Source of the DNA: Bacillota bacterium
GTDB taxonomy: Bacteria; Bacillota; UBA4882; UBA8346
Reading direction: 5' to 3'
NCBI GenBank assembly: GCA_023417475.1
Contig: JAEZFP010000067.1
Span: forward strand, 62,001 to 126,000
DNA: 64,000 bases
The notes below the pieces were generated by a model that saw only the letters and a list, made by a program, of their open reading frames with translations, did not search any database and was not told the DNA's origin. Position numbers and translations under genes: made by a program. Below, piece by piece: positions 35,818 to 43,826 of this stretch (position 1 is the stretch's first letter; each line of letters starts with the position of its first letter).

Positions 35818-35861
35818 TTTCATTATTGAAAGATTATTTTGCATTTATTTCAATATTGAAA
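35818..35861. promoter_or_regulatory. Twin palindromic operator candidates
   Basis: TTTCATTATTGAAA (35818-35831) and TTTCAATATTGAAA (35848-35861). The second is a perfect palindrome and the first differs at one central position. Their centres are 30 bases apart, about three helical turns, just upstream of the exporter promoter. No regulator gene is adjacent. Confidence 0.5.
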
Positions 35862-35898
35862 TATTTTTTGATAAAATCACCCCAGCCAACCGGCTTGG

Positions 35899-36816
35899 TT
35901 ATTCGGTTGTTTCGATGATAATTCCCTCCCCGGGCCGGATGACTCCCCCTTGCAATACCCGGGCAAAAATCCCCTCATGAGGCATTACGCAGTCACCAAC
36001 CTGCTGATAGATGGCACATTTCCGGTGGCATTCCTTGCCGATCTGGGTCACTGCCATGACCACCGGCCCGATCCGCAAACGGGTTCCAACGGCTAAATCA
36101 GATAACACAATCCCCTGGGTGGTAATATTTTCGGCAAAACGGCCCGGGGTCAAATCCCTCACCCCTTGGGCCGTCATTTTCGCGATGCTCTCCTGACCCA
36201 GCAAACTCACTTGACGGTGCCAGTTCCCGGCGTGGGCGTCGTCTTTCAAACCGTGATCAACCAGGAATTCCCCCGCCGGGATCGGCGTTTTCGGCACCCC
36301 TTTTATCTCACTGCGGTTGACTGCCACGACTTGCCCCGATGGAATCTCGCTACGATAGGCGCCGCTCCGCCCGCCGATCTTGGACAATAACCGGACTCCT
36401 TCAATCACCATGCCGCGGTCCACCGCCTTACACATATCATAGACGGTTAATGCGGCGACGGAGACCGCAGTCAACGCTTCCATCTCCACGCCGGTCTTCC
36501 AGTGACAACGCGCCGTCCCGGTTATCCGGATCCGGCGCTGCTCCGCTTCGACCATTAATTCGACTTGGACCGAATCCAACGGCACTTGATGACAGAGCGG
36601 GATCAGTTCCGCTGTTTTTTTAGCCGCCATCACCCCGGTAATCCGGGCAGTCGCCAAAACATCGCCCTTCGGCGCACCGGACGCCAACAGTTGCAAGGTC
36701 GCGGCGGATACTTTGACAAAACCTTCGGCGACCGCTTCCCGGGTCGTCGCTGCTTTCGTGCCGATATCCACCATTCGGGCTTGACCCTGTTCATCAAGAT
36801 GGGAAAATTTCATCAC
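35899..36816 (-). CDS. moaC: MoaC-MOSC fusion, molybdenum cofactor biosynthesis
   Basis: A 305-residue two-domain protein. Residues 1-158 are MoaC (cyclic pyranopterin monophosphate synthase): MVDIGTKAATTREAVA, IPLCHQVPLDSV, MEALTAVSVAALTVYDMCKA. Residues from about 165 form a MOSC domain (PAGEFLVDHGLKDDAHAG, RQVSLLGQESI, GRFAENITTQGI, IGKECHRKCAIY), a fold that handles sulfurated molybdenum cofactor; its cysteines fit a sulfur-carrier role. The fusion joins early cofactor synthesis to cofactor maturation in one chain. It starts one base after moaA ends. The hydroxylases next door need a sulfido-Mo (or Se) ligand, which suits a MOSC partner. Confidence 0.92.
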   Translation of the reverse strand: MMKFSHLDEQGQARMVDIGTKAATTREAVAEGFVKVSAATLQLLASGAPKGDVLATARITGVMAAKKTAELIPLCHQVPLDSVQVELMVEAEQRRIRITGTARCHWKTGVEMEALTAVSVAALTVYDMCKAVDRGMVIEGVRLLSKIGGRSGAYRSEIPSGQVVAVNRSEIKGVPKTPIPAGEFLVDHGLKDDAHAGNWHRQVSLLGQESIAKMTAQGVRDLTPGRFAENITTQGIVLSDLAVGTRLRIGPVVMAVTQIGKECHRKCAIYQQVGDCVMPHEGIFARVLQGGVIRPGEGIIIETTE

Positions 36817-36817
36817 G

Positions 36818-37765
36818 TTAGCCTCCAGTCGCCGTCATACTCCGGCTTGCTTGATAACCCCGGCCAAACCGGTGTCCGGCCGGTTTCGCCCAAATTGCTT
36901 TGATAATCTCTTGCCGCAAGTGGCCGGGTTGATCGAAAAACGGCATCAGATTGATCTCTTGATTGTTTCCTAAGCAAGGTTTGATCCGGCCGTCGGCCGT
37001 CAACCGGATCCGGTTGCAACTTTCACAAAATTGATGGCTGAGAGCACTGATCAATCCAACCCTACCCCGAAAACCGGCCGCACTGTAATAACGGGCGGGT
37101 CCGGTCGAAGTCGCGAGCGGTTTCAATTCGGGAAACGTTGCTAATATAGCCGCACCGGAAAGGGTTTGACCGGAATGTTCCATTCCGAAACGGCCGATCG
37201 GCATGAGTTCAATAAAACGGACTTCCACCGGAGCGGCGCGGGCCAATTCCACAAAATCGACGATTTCGTCGTCGTTAACTCCCGGAATCACAACCACATT
37301 GAGGCGCAGCGGCTGCAGCCCCGCTTGGAGAACCGCCTCAATCCCCTCCCAAACATCAGCCAATCGCCCGCCGGCGGTAATGTCGGCATAACGCTCCGCC
37401 CGCAACGAATCAAGGCTGATATTGACCCGTCGCAGCCCGGCCGTCACCAAATCGGGCAACGCGGCCGCCAACATCGTCCCATTGGTAGTCATGGCGAGAT
37501 CGCTGATCCCCGGTACCCCGGCCACCTGTGACACAATCGTCGCAATCTCCGGCCGGCACAATGGTTCACCACCGGTCAGCCGCACTTTGCGGATACCCAA
37601 TCCGGCCATAACGCGAGTCACAACTTGAATCTCCGCCGCAGTCATTAGCTTCTTCATCGTGACCGGCTGCCCTTCGGGAGCGGCACAATATATGCAACCC
37701 AAGTTACAGGCGGGAGTTACCGATATTCGCAGATAGTTTATGACCCGTCCCCATTGATCGCGCAC
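36818..37765 (-). CDS. moaA: GTP 3',8-cyclase MoaA
   Basis: Radical-SAM enzyme for the first step of molybdopterin synthesis. The N-terminal cluster motif is CNLGCIYC (about residues 19-26), followed by VRLTGGEPL and TTNGTML; the C-terminal substrate cluster has FCESCNRIRLTADGRIKPCLG with its three cysteines. The protein ends in Gly-Gly, which MoaA needs for activity. At 315 aa with MRDQWGRVINYLRIS at the start, the GTG at 37765 fits the family and has GAGGTG six bases upstream; an ATG at 37825 adds 20 basic residues without a good site. Confidence 0.94.
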   Translation of the reverse strand: MRDQWGRVINYLRISVTPACNLGCIYCAAPEGQPVTMKKLMTAAEIQVVTRVMAGLGIRKVRLTGGEPLCRPEIATIVSQVAGVPGISDLAMTTNGTMLAAALPDLVTAGLRRVNISLDSLRAERYADITAGGRLADVWEGIEAVLQAGLQPLRLNVVVIPGVNDDEIVDFVELARAAPVEVRFIELMPIGRFGMEHSGQTLSGAAILATFPELKPLATSTGPARYYSAAGFRGRVGLISALSHQFCESCNRIRLTADGRIKPCLGNNQEINLMPFFDQPGHLRQEIIKAIWAKPAGHRFGRGYQASRSMTATGG

Positions 37766-37844
37766 CGCTGTCACCTCGCCCCGTTTCCTTTTTTGATTGT
37801 ACCGACCCTTTAGCAACCCTTTCATCGGTCACGGAAACCATATC

Positions 37845-37874
37845 TTATCATTTCCCTGTGTAATATGCTAAAAT
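37845..37874 (+). promoter_or_regulatory. Candidate promoter of mogA
   Basis: TTATCA, 18 bases, TAAAAT, about 60 bases before the mogA start in the divergent moaA/mogA region. Moderate match only. Confidence 0.3.
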
Positions 37875-37934
37875 ATCTATATCAATCCAAATATTAGGAC
37901 GTCATTGTAAATTCCTTTTTAAGGGAGTGATCGT

Positions 37935-38420
37935 TTGATCCGTTACAGCATTCTAACTGCCAGCGATAGCGGGAGCGCCGGCTTGCGGGAAGACCAAAGC
38001 AGTCAAACCATTATCGAGCTGATGACCGCCAGCGGCGCCGAACTGCTTGATTACCGGCTGGTTCCCGATGAACGCCCAATCATCGCGGCGACCTTAGTCG
38101 CTTTGGCGACGAACGGCGGTAATTTGGTTTTGACCACCGGAGGCACCGGCTTTACCCCCCGGGACGTCACGCCCGAAGCAACCCTTGATGTGATCGAACG
38201 GCAGGTACCTGGGATTCCCGAGGCGATGCGTTCCCGGAGTCTGGAAATCACTCCCCATGCCATGCTCTCGCGGGCTGTCGCCGGCATCCGCGGCAATTGT
38301 TTGATCATCAACCTCCCAGGCAGTCCGAAAGCGGTCCGGGAATGCCTGACCATCGCGTTACCCATCCTCGATCACGCCGTCGCCTTGCTCGCGGGTTCAA
38401 GCGGCGATTGTGCGCGCTAA
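37935..38420 (+). CDS. mogA: Molybdopterin adenylyltransferase (MogA/MoaB family)
   Basis: Adenylates molybdopterin before molybdate insertion. The 161-residue MoCF_biosynth fold shows ILTASDSGSAG at the N-terminus, VLTTGGTGFTPRDVTPEA (substrate loop) and INLPGSPKAVRECL. The start is TTG with AAGGGAGTG upstream, a common start in this DNA. It is the only gene on the plus strand in this section. It is divergent from moaA, and its stop overlaps the stop of the molybdenum hydroxylase gene coming from the other side by four bases, so no terminator separates them. Confidence 0.93.
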   Translation: MIRYSILTASDSGSAGLREDQSSQTIIELMTASGAELLDYRLVPDERPIIAATLVALATNGGNLVLTTGGTGFTPRDVTPEATLDVIERQVPGIPEAMRSRSLEITPHAMLSRAVAGIRGNCLIINLPGSPKAVRECLTIALPILDHAVALLAGSSGDCAR

Positions 38421-40726
38421 CGTTTAGCTTTTAGCGCCAGCAATACCTTCTCCGGAGTCAGCGGCAGTTCTTTGATGCGAATTCCGGTGGCGTAATACAC
38501 CGCGTTGGCAATGGCGGCCGGCGGGGTATCGATGCCAATCTCGCCCACCGACTTCGCGCCATACGGACCGGTTGGCTCATAGCTCGGGGCAAACTCCACC
38601 GTCAATTGTTGAATATCCAGCCGAGTCGGGATGGTGTAAAAAAGCATATTGTTGGTTAATAACCGGCCTTGTTCGGTGTATTTGACACTCTCAAACAGCG
38701 CCATGCCGATACCCTGCGCCAAGCCGCCCTCGACTTGGATCCGAGCCAGGTTCGGATTGATGGTGGTCCCACAATCGACGACAGCGACATAGTTGACCAG
38801 CTCGATCCGGCCGGTCTCCAGGTCCACTTCGACCTCGGCCAACCCGACCATATACGGCGGCGGCGATTTCTGCCCGACATAGGAGTCGGACGCGATCAAC
38901 TGTTTTTGATTGGCGTGATAGAAGAGGCCGGTCGCCAAATCGCTGAGGGAAATCGCGCCTTTGCCGTCTTTGCGCCGGATCGTCGACCCATCGAACTCCA
39001 CTTCACCCGGGGCCACCCGCAGTTTGGTCGCGCCGGCTTCCTCAATGAGCCGCCGCATGTTCTCCGCCGCCTTCTTCACGGCATTGCCCGTCACATAGGT
39101 CGTACTGGAGGCATAAGCCCCTTTATCGAACGGCGTCAAATCGGTGTCGGAAGAATAGACGACAAAGTGTTCGGTTGGGACCTGCAAAACCTCCGCCGCA
39201 ATCTGCGCTAAAATGGTGTCGCTGCCGGTGCCGATATCGGTCGCTCCCACCATCAGATTGAAAAAACCGTCATCGTTCAGTTTGATCAGCGCCGCAGCCA
39301 TATCAATATTGGCGATCCCCGACCCTTGCATGGCGATGGCCATTCCCACTCCACGCACTTTGGCGGACCCGACTTGTTGCCGGGGGAATTTCGCTTCCCA
39401 CCCGATCAACTCCATGCCGCGCCGGATACAATAATCCAGTTTGCAGCTTTCCATGGTCATTTCGACCCCTTCGCCGCCCTCGCCCATAATCTTAAAGATC
39501 GGCGACGTCTCGCCTTCGCCAATCATATTCCGCTGCCGCAACTCCACCGGACTCAGGTCCAACTCCGCCGCCAACTGGTCGATTGCCGATTCCAGGGCGA
39601 AAATGCCCTGAATCGCCCCATAGCCGCGGTAAGCTCCCGCCGGAACGTGATTGGTATAAACGACCTTGCCGTTGAACCGGACGGCGTCGACTTTATTATA
39701 GAGCGGCAACGTCTTCGAACCCGCCCCCATCAATACCGTCAACGCATGTTCGCCGTAAGCCCCGGTATCGGAGAGTACTTCCATATCCAACGCCTTGATC
39801 CGGCCGTCTTTAGTCGCCCCGACCGCCAAATCGAAACGCATCGGATGCCGGCTGTAGGTCGACTCAAAAACTTCCTTCCGGGTATAGATGAGTTTGGCGG
39901 GCTGGCCGGTCTTGAGCGTCACCGCCACCGCCAATAACTCGCCATGAAGCATCTGCTTGCCGCCGTAGCCGCCGCCGATTCGCGGTTTAATCACCCGGAT
40001 CTCCTTGCGCGGAATTCCGAAAGCCATCCCAATCACCCGCCTGGCGTGAAACGGAGTCTGGGTGGAGCTGATCACCGTCAAGCGGCCTTGCACATCCCGG
40101 TAACAGGCGATTGAATGGGGTTCCAGCATCACATGGGCTTGCGCTTGGGTATAATAACGGTCGCGAATCACGACATCACATTCAGCCAACACCGCGTCGA
40201 CATCGCCCACTTTCATCTGATACGCAGCGGCGATATTTTTTGCGGCGTCCATTCCGATATCGAACTTGGAATGGGCTTCCGGTTCCGGGTGAAGCACCGT
40301 GGCGTTTCCTGCCGCTTGTTCAAAATCCAACACCGCCGGTAAAATCTCATAGTCGACGCTAAGCTTCGCCAGCGCGGCTTCGGCCACCTGCTCGGAGACT
40401 GCGGCGACAATCGCCACTTCGTCGCCGCAATAGCGAACGGATTCGTCTAAAATAAATTTATCATACGGCGACGGCTCCGGATAACCCTGACCGGCCCGGC
40501 TTAAGACGTTCCGGGGCAAATCGCGATGGGTCAGAATGCAGGCCACCCCCGGCAGTTCCAATGCTGCGGCGGTATCGACCCGTTTGATCCGCGCATGAGC
40601 GTGCGGGCTATGCAGAACCTTGACGATTAACGCATGGTCCGGGGCCAAATCGTCGGTATAAGCGGGAGTGCCGAGCACCAAACCTTTCCCATCCATTTTT
40701 CCAATGGAACGCGTCACTTCTTTCAT
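38417..40726 (-). CDS. Molybdenum hydroxylase large subunit (xanthine dehydrogenase family), set 2
   Basis: A 769-residue molybdopterin-binding subunit that hydroxylates a purine or other N-heterocycle or aldehyde. Motifs along the chain: HSPHAHARI, MLEPHSIACY, the moco-contacting GGGYGGKQ, AYRGYGAIQG, and GAKSVGEIGI with the catalytic glutamate near the C-terminus. It forms a three-subunit enzyme with the iron-sulfur and FAD genes directly upstream; the ATG at 40726 overlaps the iron-sulfur stop (ATGA) and follows GGGGGTG. It has the aldehyde-oxidase-type layout. Whether the substrate is xanthine, hypoxanthine or something else cannot be read from sequence. Confidence 0.9.
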   Translation of the reverse strand: MKEVTRSIGKMDGKGLVLGTPAYTDDLAPDHALIVKVLHSPHAHARIKRVDTAAALELPGVACILTHRDLPRNVLSRAGQGYPEPSPYDKFILDESVRYCGDEVAIVAAVSEQVAEAALAKLSVDYEILPAVLDFEQAAGNATVLHPEPEAHSKFDIGMDAAKNIAAAYQMKVGDVDAVLAECDVVIRDRYYTQAQAHVMLEPHSIACYRDVQGRLTVISSTQTPFHARRVIGMAFGIPRKEIRVIKPRIGGGYGGKQMLHGELLAVAVTLKTGQPAKLIYTRKEVFESTYSRHPMRFDLAVGATKDGRIKALDMEVLSDTGAYGEHALTVLMGAGSKTLPLYNKVDAVRFNGKVVYTNHVPAGAYRGYGAIQGIFALESAIDQLAAELDLSPVELRQRNMIGEGETSPIFKIMGEGGEGVEMTMESCKLDYCIRRGMELIGWEAKFPRQQVGSAKVRGVGMAIAMQGSGIANIDMAAALIKLNDDGFFNLMVGATDIGTGSDTILAQIAAEVLQVPTEHFVVYSSDTDLTPFDKGAYASSTTYVTGNAVKKAAENMRRLIEEAGATKLRVAPGEVEFDGSTIRRKDGKGAISLSDLATGLFYHANQKQLIASDSYVGQKSPPPYMVGLAEVEVDLETGRIELVNYVAVVDCGTTINPNLARIQVEGGLAQGIGMALFESVKYTEQGRLLTNNMLFYTIPTRLDIQQLTVEFAPSYEPTGPYGAKSVGEIGIDTPPAAIANAVYYATGIRIKELPLTPEKVLLALKAKR

Positions 40727-41175
40727 GATTGCACCCCCAGGTATTTTTGAATCGCCCGCAGTTGTCCCGCATACCCGGTACAGCGGCAAAGGTTGCCGGC
40801 CAAATATTGCCGGATCGCCGCTTCCGTCGGATGGGGTTCTTCCGCTTTAAGCGCCAGAACCGTCAAAGCCAGACCGGGATTGCAATAACCGCATTGGTCG
40901 GCCCCCGCGGCGACGAGAAAATCGGCAAACTCCCCCACCTCGCGTTGCAGCCCTTCGGCAGTGGTGACGCAATGACCGTCGGCTTTGGCCGCAAACAAGG
41001 TGCAGGATAAGACCGGTTTGCCGTCGAAGAGCACCGTGCAAACGCCGCATGACGAAGTATCGCAGCCCCGTTTCACACTCAAACAACCCAAACGGCGCAA
41101 CAGATCCAAGAGATATTCGTAGGGCTCAATTTCCACTTGCCGCTCTAAACCGTTTAACCTCAACGTAATTTTCAT
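40723..41175 (-). CDS. Molybdenum hydroxylase [2Fe-2S] subunit, set 2
   Basis: A 150-residue electron-transfer subunit with two [2Fe-2S] centres. The plant-type ferredoxin centre is GCDTSSCGVCTVLFDG with a further cysteine in VLSCTLFA, and the helical centre is CGYCNPG with LCRCTGY. All eight cysteines are present. GGAGGTG precedes the ATG at 41175. It overlaps both the FAD gene upstream (ATGA) and the large subunit downstream, so the three are translationally linked. Confidence 0.93.
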   Translation of the reverse strand: MKITLRLNGLERQVEIEPYEYLLDLLRRLGCLSVKRGCDTSSCGVCTVLFDGKPVLSCTLFAAKADGHCVTTAEGLQREVGEFADFLVAAGADQCGYCNPGLALTVLALKAEEPHPTEAAIRQYLAGNLCRCTGYAGQLRAIQKYLGVQS

Positions 41176-41972
41176 AACCCCACCTCCATCAACGCCCGTT
41201 TGACCAACACCCCGCATATTTCCTGGCGGTAGACGGCCGACGCTTTCCGGTCGCTAGTAAACCGCAACTCCGACGTTGCTTTGGCCGCCGCCTGCCGCAG
41301 CAGATCGTCCTGGAGCTCCCGCCCTGCCAATAATGCCATCGTGGCAGCGGCCAAGGCGGCAACGCCGGGCCGGGCGCCGACAGCGATCCGGTAGGATGGG
41401 TCGAGTTGGCTCTTGGTAACGGCGACGCTCAAGATCGGGAGGCTACCGCTGGAATTACGCAACATTTGATAGGCGGCGCGTTGCGGTTTTTTCGCGATCA
41501 CAATGGCTTCGACGATATCTCGGCCTTGACCTTTGCTCCGGACAAAGTCGGCCAGGCCGACCAAACCGCCTTGATGCAACTTGACGGAACATTCCAAGGC
41601 CATTAATCCGGTGAGCACTTCCGAGAAACCAAACCGGCCGTAAACCGTACCGCCAAGGGTGACGATGTTTCGTAGTTGCACCCCGGAAATATGCCCGGTA
41701 ATCCGGGGGAGCAAGCCGTCCCAATTGGTTTGCAACACCGGACTGCGCTCCATGGCGCCAAAGGTGGTCGTCGCCCCAATCGTTACGTCGGTGTCAGTCT
41801 CCCGGATATAATCCAACCCTGTCCGCGCCAAGTCAATCGCCAACCCGATCTCCCGGGAAGCCAGCCGCATAAAGGCTCCCCCGCCCACCAAGGCGGCGTT
41901 GGGTGTGTTTGTCAGTAACGTATACGCTTCACTGACGGTCCGGGGCATTACATATTCGGCAATGGTTAGCAT
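41172..41972 (-). CDS. Molybdenum hydroxylase FAD subunit, set 2
   Basis: A 266-residue FAD-binding subunit of the CoxM/XdhB family. It starts at YVMPRTVSEAY, has the FAD loop ALVGGGAFM (the family usually has AGGTDL), IGATTTFGAME, and VQLRNIVTLGGTVYGRFGFSE in place of the usual RNxATxGGN; the weak FAD loop and shorter length suggest a diverged flavin site. The ATG at 41972 is preceded by AAGGAG at 11 bases. A frame open to 42191 would run over the ThiS-like gene and is rejected. Its partners are the two genes that follow. Confidence 0.85.
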   Translation of the reverse strand: MLTIAEYVMPRTVSEAYTLLTNTPNAALVGGGAFMRLASREIGLAIDLARTGLDYIRETDTDVTIGATTTFGAMERSPVLQTNWDGLLPRITGHISGVQLRNIVTLGGTVYGRFGFSEVLTGLMALECSVKLHQGGLVGLADFVRSKGQGRDIVEAIVIAKKPQRAAYQMLRNSSGSLPILSVAVTKSQLDPSYRIAVGARPGVAALAAATMALLAGRELQDDLLRQAAAKATSELRFTSDRKASAVYRQEICGVLVKRALMEVGL

Positions 41973-42090
41973 GGTTGCATCCGCTCCTTCCGCTTGGATA
42001 TGATTGCAATGTCGAATGAAACGATCGGCCAAATCCGGCCACCAACTGGAGTAGCCCGGCGCGCCTCGTCCAAACTCAGGGATGACGTTT

Positions 42091-42291
42091 TCAACCTCCC
42101 CCGATGAACTTGATGATCTCCAGATTGTCGCCATCGCCCAACCGAATTTGCCCCCACTCCCCCGGCGGCGGCGTGGTGAAATTCCACTCAATCACCACCA
42201 ATTTGGTGTCAATCTCTTTATATTCCAAGTAAGCGGAGATACTCATCGCCCCGGGCAACGTCTCAACCACTCCGTTCACCATAATTTGCAT
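42091..42291 (-). CDS. ThiS/MoaD-like sulfur carrier protein
   Basis: A 66-residue beta-grasp protein ending IIKFIGGG. The terminal Gly-Gly is the tail that is adenylated and thiocarboxylated in ThiS and MoaD. The body MVNGVVETLPGAMSISAYLEYK, a hydrophobic VVIEWN strand, and LGDGDNLEIIKFIGGG match ThiS. GAGGTA precedes the ATG. No thiazole (thiG) or moaE gene is nearby. It sits alone upstream of hydroxylase set 2, with the molybdenum cofactor genes on the other side, so a role as sulfur donor for molybdopterin or cofactor sulfuration is as likely as one in thiamine synthesis. About 120 bases separate it from the FAD gene. Confidence 0.85.
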   Translation of the reverse strand: MQIMVNGVVETLPGAMSISAYLEYKEIDTKLVVIEWNFTTPPPGEWGQIRLGDGDNLEIIKFIGGG

Positions 42292-42410
42292 GGTTATTAC
42301 CTCACTTGTTCTTGGTTGGTTCTGCAGCAAAACCGGATCCCTTGCCCTTTAAAAGCATCCTCAGCGGTCGACGAATACCATAAAAACCAACTTCGACATC
42401 AATTCCGACC

Positions 42411-42450
42411 TTGCCCCGACCCTCTCCTAAAAGGAGCGGGCTGACGGGGC
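42411..42450. repeat. GC-rich hairpin upstream of thiS
   Basis: CCCCG-ACCC-CTCCT region pairs with AGGAG-GGG-CGGGG around a short A-rich loop (with small bulges). It lies between repeat family I copy A and the thiS-like gene. It lacks a T tract on the minus strand, so it is not a convincing terminator. Confidence 0.4.
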
Positions 42451-42500
42451 TAAAATCTTGAGACGATGCAGGCTTCCAAACTCAGTAAAGTGTTTGTAAT

Positions 42501-42702
42501 CCGGCGCCTCACCCCAGCGCGCCGGGGGGCACCTTGCCGAATTGGCAGAACTGCCAGTTTCCCATACGCGTCGTCAAAAGGGATTCGGCGTAAGGAACGA
42601 CCGAACGAGGAACGGAAGCGTACTCGATGTACGCTGAGTACCGGAGTGACAGAGTGACGCCGCGACGGATTCCTTTTCACGGCGCCGCTGCCAATTCGGC
42701 AA
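42501..42702. repeat. Dispersed repeat family I, copy A
   Basis: About 200 bases in the gap between the dihydroorotate dehydrogenase-like gene and thiS. Parts in order: CCGGCGC/GCGCCGG hairpin (42501-42525), TTGCCGAATTGGCAG (42534-42548), a CGTCAAAAGG arm, a central GCGTAC-TCGAT-GTACGC hairpin, the reverse arm CCTTTTCACG, and CTGCCAATTCGGCAA (42688-42702), the exact reverse complement of the second part. A related copy lies at 49608-49810. Short frames inside it are not genes. Confidence 0.8.
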
Positions 42703-42740
42703 AACTCTCCGTCCAACCCCATCAATCTTTATTTACTCCC

Positions 42741-43826
42741 TCACCCGAACACTCCACGAATTGCCCCCGCCGGACACCGCGACTCGCAGAGACCACACCC
42801 GAAACACTGCCCGGGATCCACCACCACCCGCCCCTCATACCGGATGGCAAAATACGGGCAGACCTTCTCACAAAGCCGGCACCCGCTACACCGCTCCGCT
42901 TCGACCACCGGAACCGCCGGTTCATACTGCGGTTCCCGTTGCGTCAAACGGGTGGCAATTACCTGCGCCACACTATCAAAACCGTACTCATCCAAAGCTT
43001 TCGGCAAATCGTCCACGATCCGCCGGTATAAATCCTTTCCGTAAAGCAAGGCGGCAGAGAGCATCTGGACCGCGTCCGCTCCGGCCAATAAAAACTCCAG
43101 GACATCGGCGGCGGTTTTAACGCCGCCCACTCCGATCACGGTCAGATCCGGCTCGGCCTCCTTGATTTGATGAACCAACGCCAATGCCAACGGTTTGATC
43201 GCCGGGCCGGAGGTCCACACGTGCCCGGTCGGGTTGCCCAATAAAACCCGGCGACCGGCCAGATCAACTTTCAGGGTCGGACCGAGGGAATTGATCGCCA
43301 CAACGCCGTTCCCGCCGTTCGCTTTGACCATTCGGGCAAAGCCGGCCGGATCCGGCAAGTGCGGGCTGATTTTCATAAAAAACGGTTTGCCGGTATAAGC
43401 CCGGATGGTCCGGACCGTCGCCGCCATGCCAGCCAGGTCGTTGCCGACGTAATGGGTTGAGACTTCAAACGCGGCCGCCAAGGGATCCAGCAAGGGAATT
43501 AACGTTTCCATGTCGGTTTGGGAGTAACCGACGCTGACAATCAAGGGAATTGCCAAATCAGCTCCAAGTTCCGGCAAAATCTCCGTCAGCCATTGTTCCG
43601 GGGGATATTCCGACCACAACTCGTTGTTCATGATCAGATCCCGTTCTCCATAAATGCAGGGCCGCTGAACTTGGGCGGCTTGCGTCGAGATGGTCTTGGT
43701 GACCAAACCGCCGACTCCCAAAGCCGCGATATAACGCAGCTTCGCTGCGTCGCCGACCAATGGTCCCGAGGCCGGCAACAACGGATTTTTCAATTCAATT
43801 CCCGCGATATTTGTCGTAAGCCGCAT
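42741..43826 (-). CDS. Dihydroorotate/dihydropyrimidine dehydrogenase-like protein with C-terminal 2[4Fe-4S] ferredoxin domain (PreA-like)
   Basis: A 361-residue flavoprotein. The first 300 residues are a class 1B DHOD barrel binding FMN: PLLPASGPLVGD, PFFMKISPHLPD, GVVAINSLGP, TVIGVGGVKTAADVLEFLLAGADAVQM. The last 60 carry two ferredoxin motifs, CSGCRLCEKVCPYFAI and CFGCGLCESRCPAGAI. The layout is that of PreA, the catalytic subunit of NAD-dependent dihydropyrimidine dehydrogenase; the partner PreT is not here. The gene overlaps the FAD subunit of hydroxylase set 1 by 32 bases, so it is expressed with it. It may pass electrons to or from the hydroxylase or reduce a pyrimidine-like intermediate for HydA. 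Confidence 0.87.
   Translation of the reverse strand: MRLTTNIAGIELKNPLLPASGPLVGDAAKLRYIAALGVGGLVTKTISTQAAQVQRPCIYGERDLIMNNELWSEYPPEQWLTEILPELGADLAIPLIVSVGYSQTDMETLIPLLDPLAAAFEVSTHYVGNDLAGMAATVRTIRAYTGKPFFMKISPHLPDPAGFARMVKANGGNGVVAINSLGPTLKVDLAGRRVLLGNPTGHVWTSGPAIKPLALALVHQIKEAEPDLTVIGVGGVKTAADVLEFLLAGADAVQMLSAALLYGKDLYRRIVDDLPKALDEYGFDSVAQVIATRLTQREPQYEPAVPVVEAERCSGCRLCEKVCPYFAIRYEGRVVVDPGQCFGCGLCESRCPAGAIRGVFG

Noticed and set aside
37766..37934. Molybdenum cofactor riboswitch before moaA
   Set aside because: I could not find the conserved multi-stem core; only a weak short stem (ACCGA/TCGGT) is present.
41973..42191. 73-codon N-terminal extension of the set 2 FAD subunit
   Set aside because: It would cover the end of the ThiS-like gene in another frame and has no family similarity; the family start fits 41972.
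42450..43031. Short arginine-rich reading frames across repeat family I
   Set aside because: They are by-products of a structured non-coding element; the frames are not shared between the two copies and lack ribosome sites.
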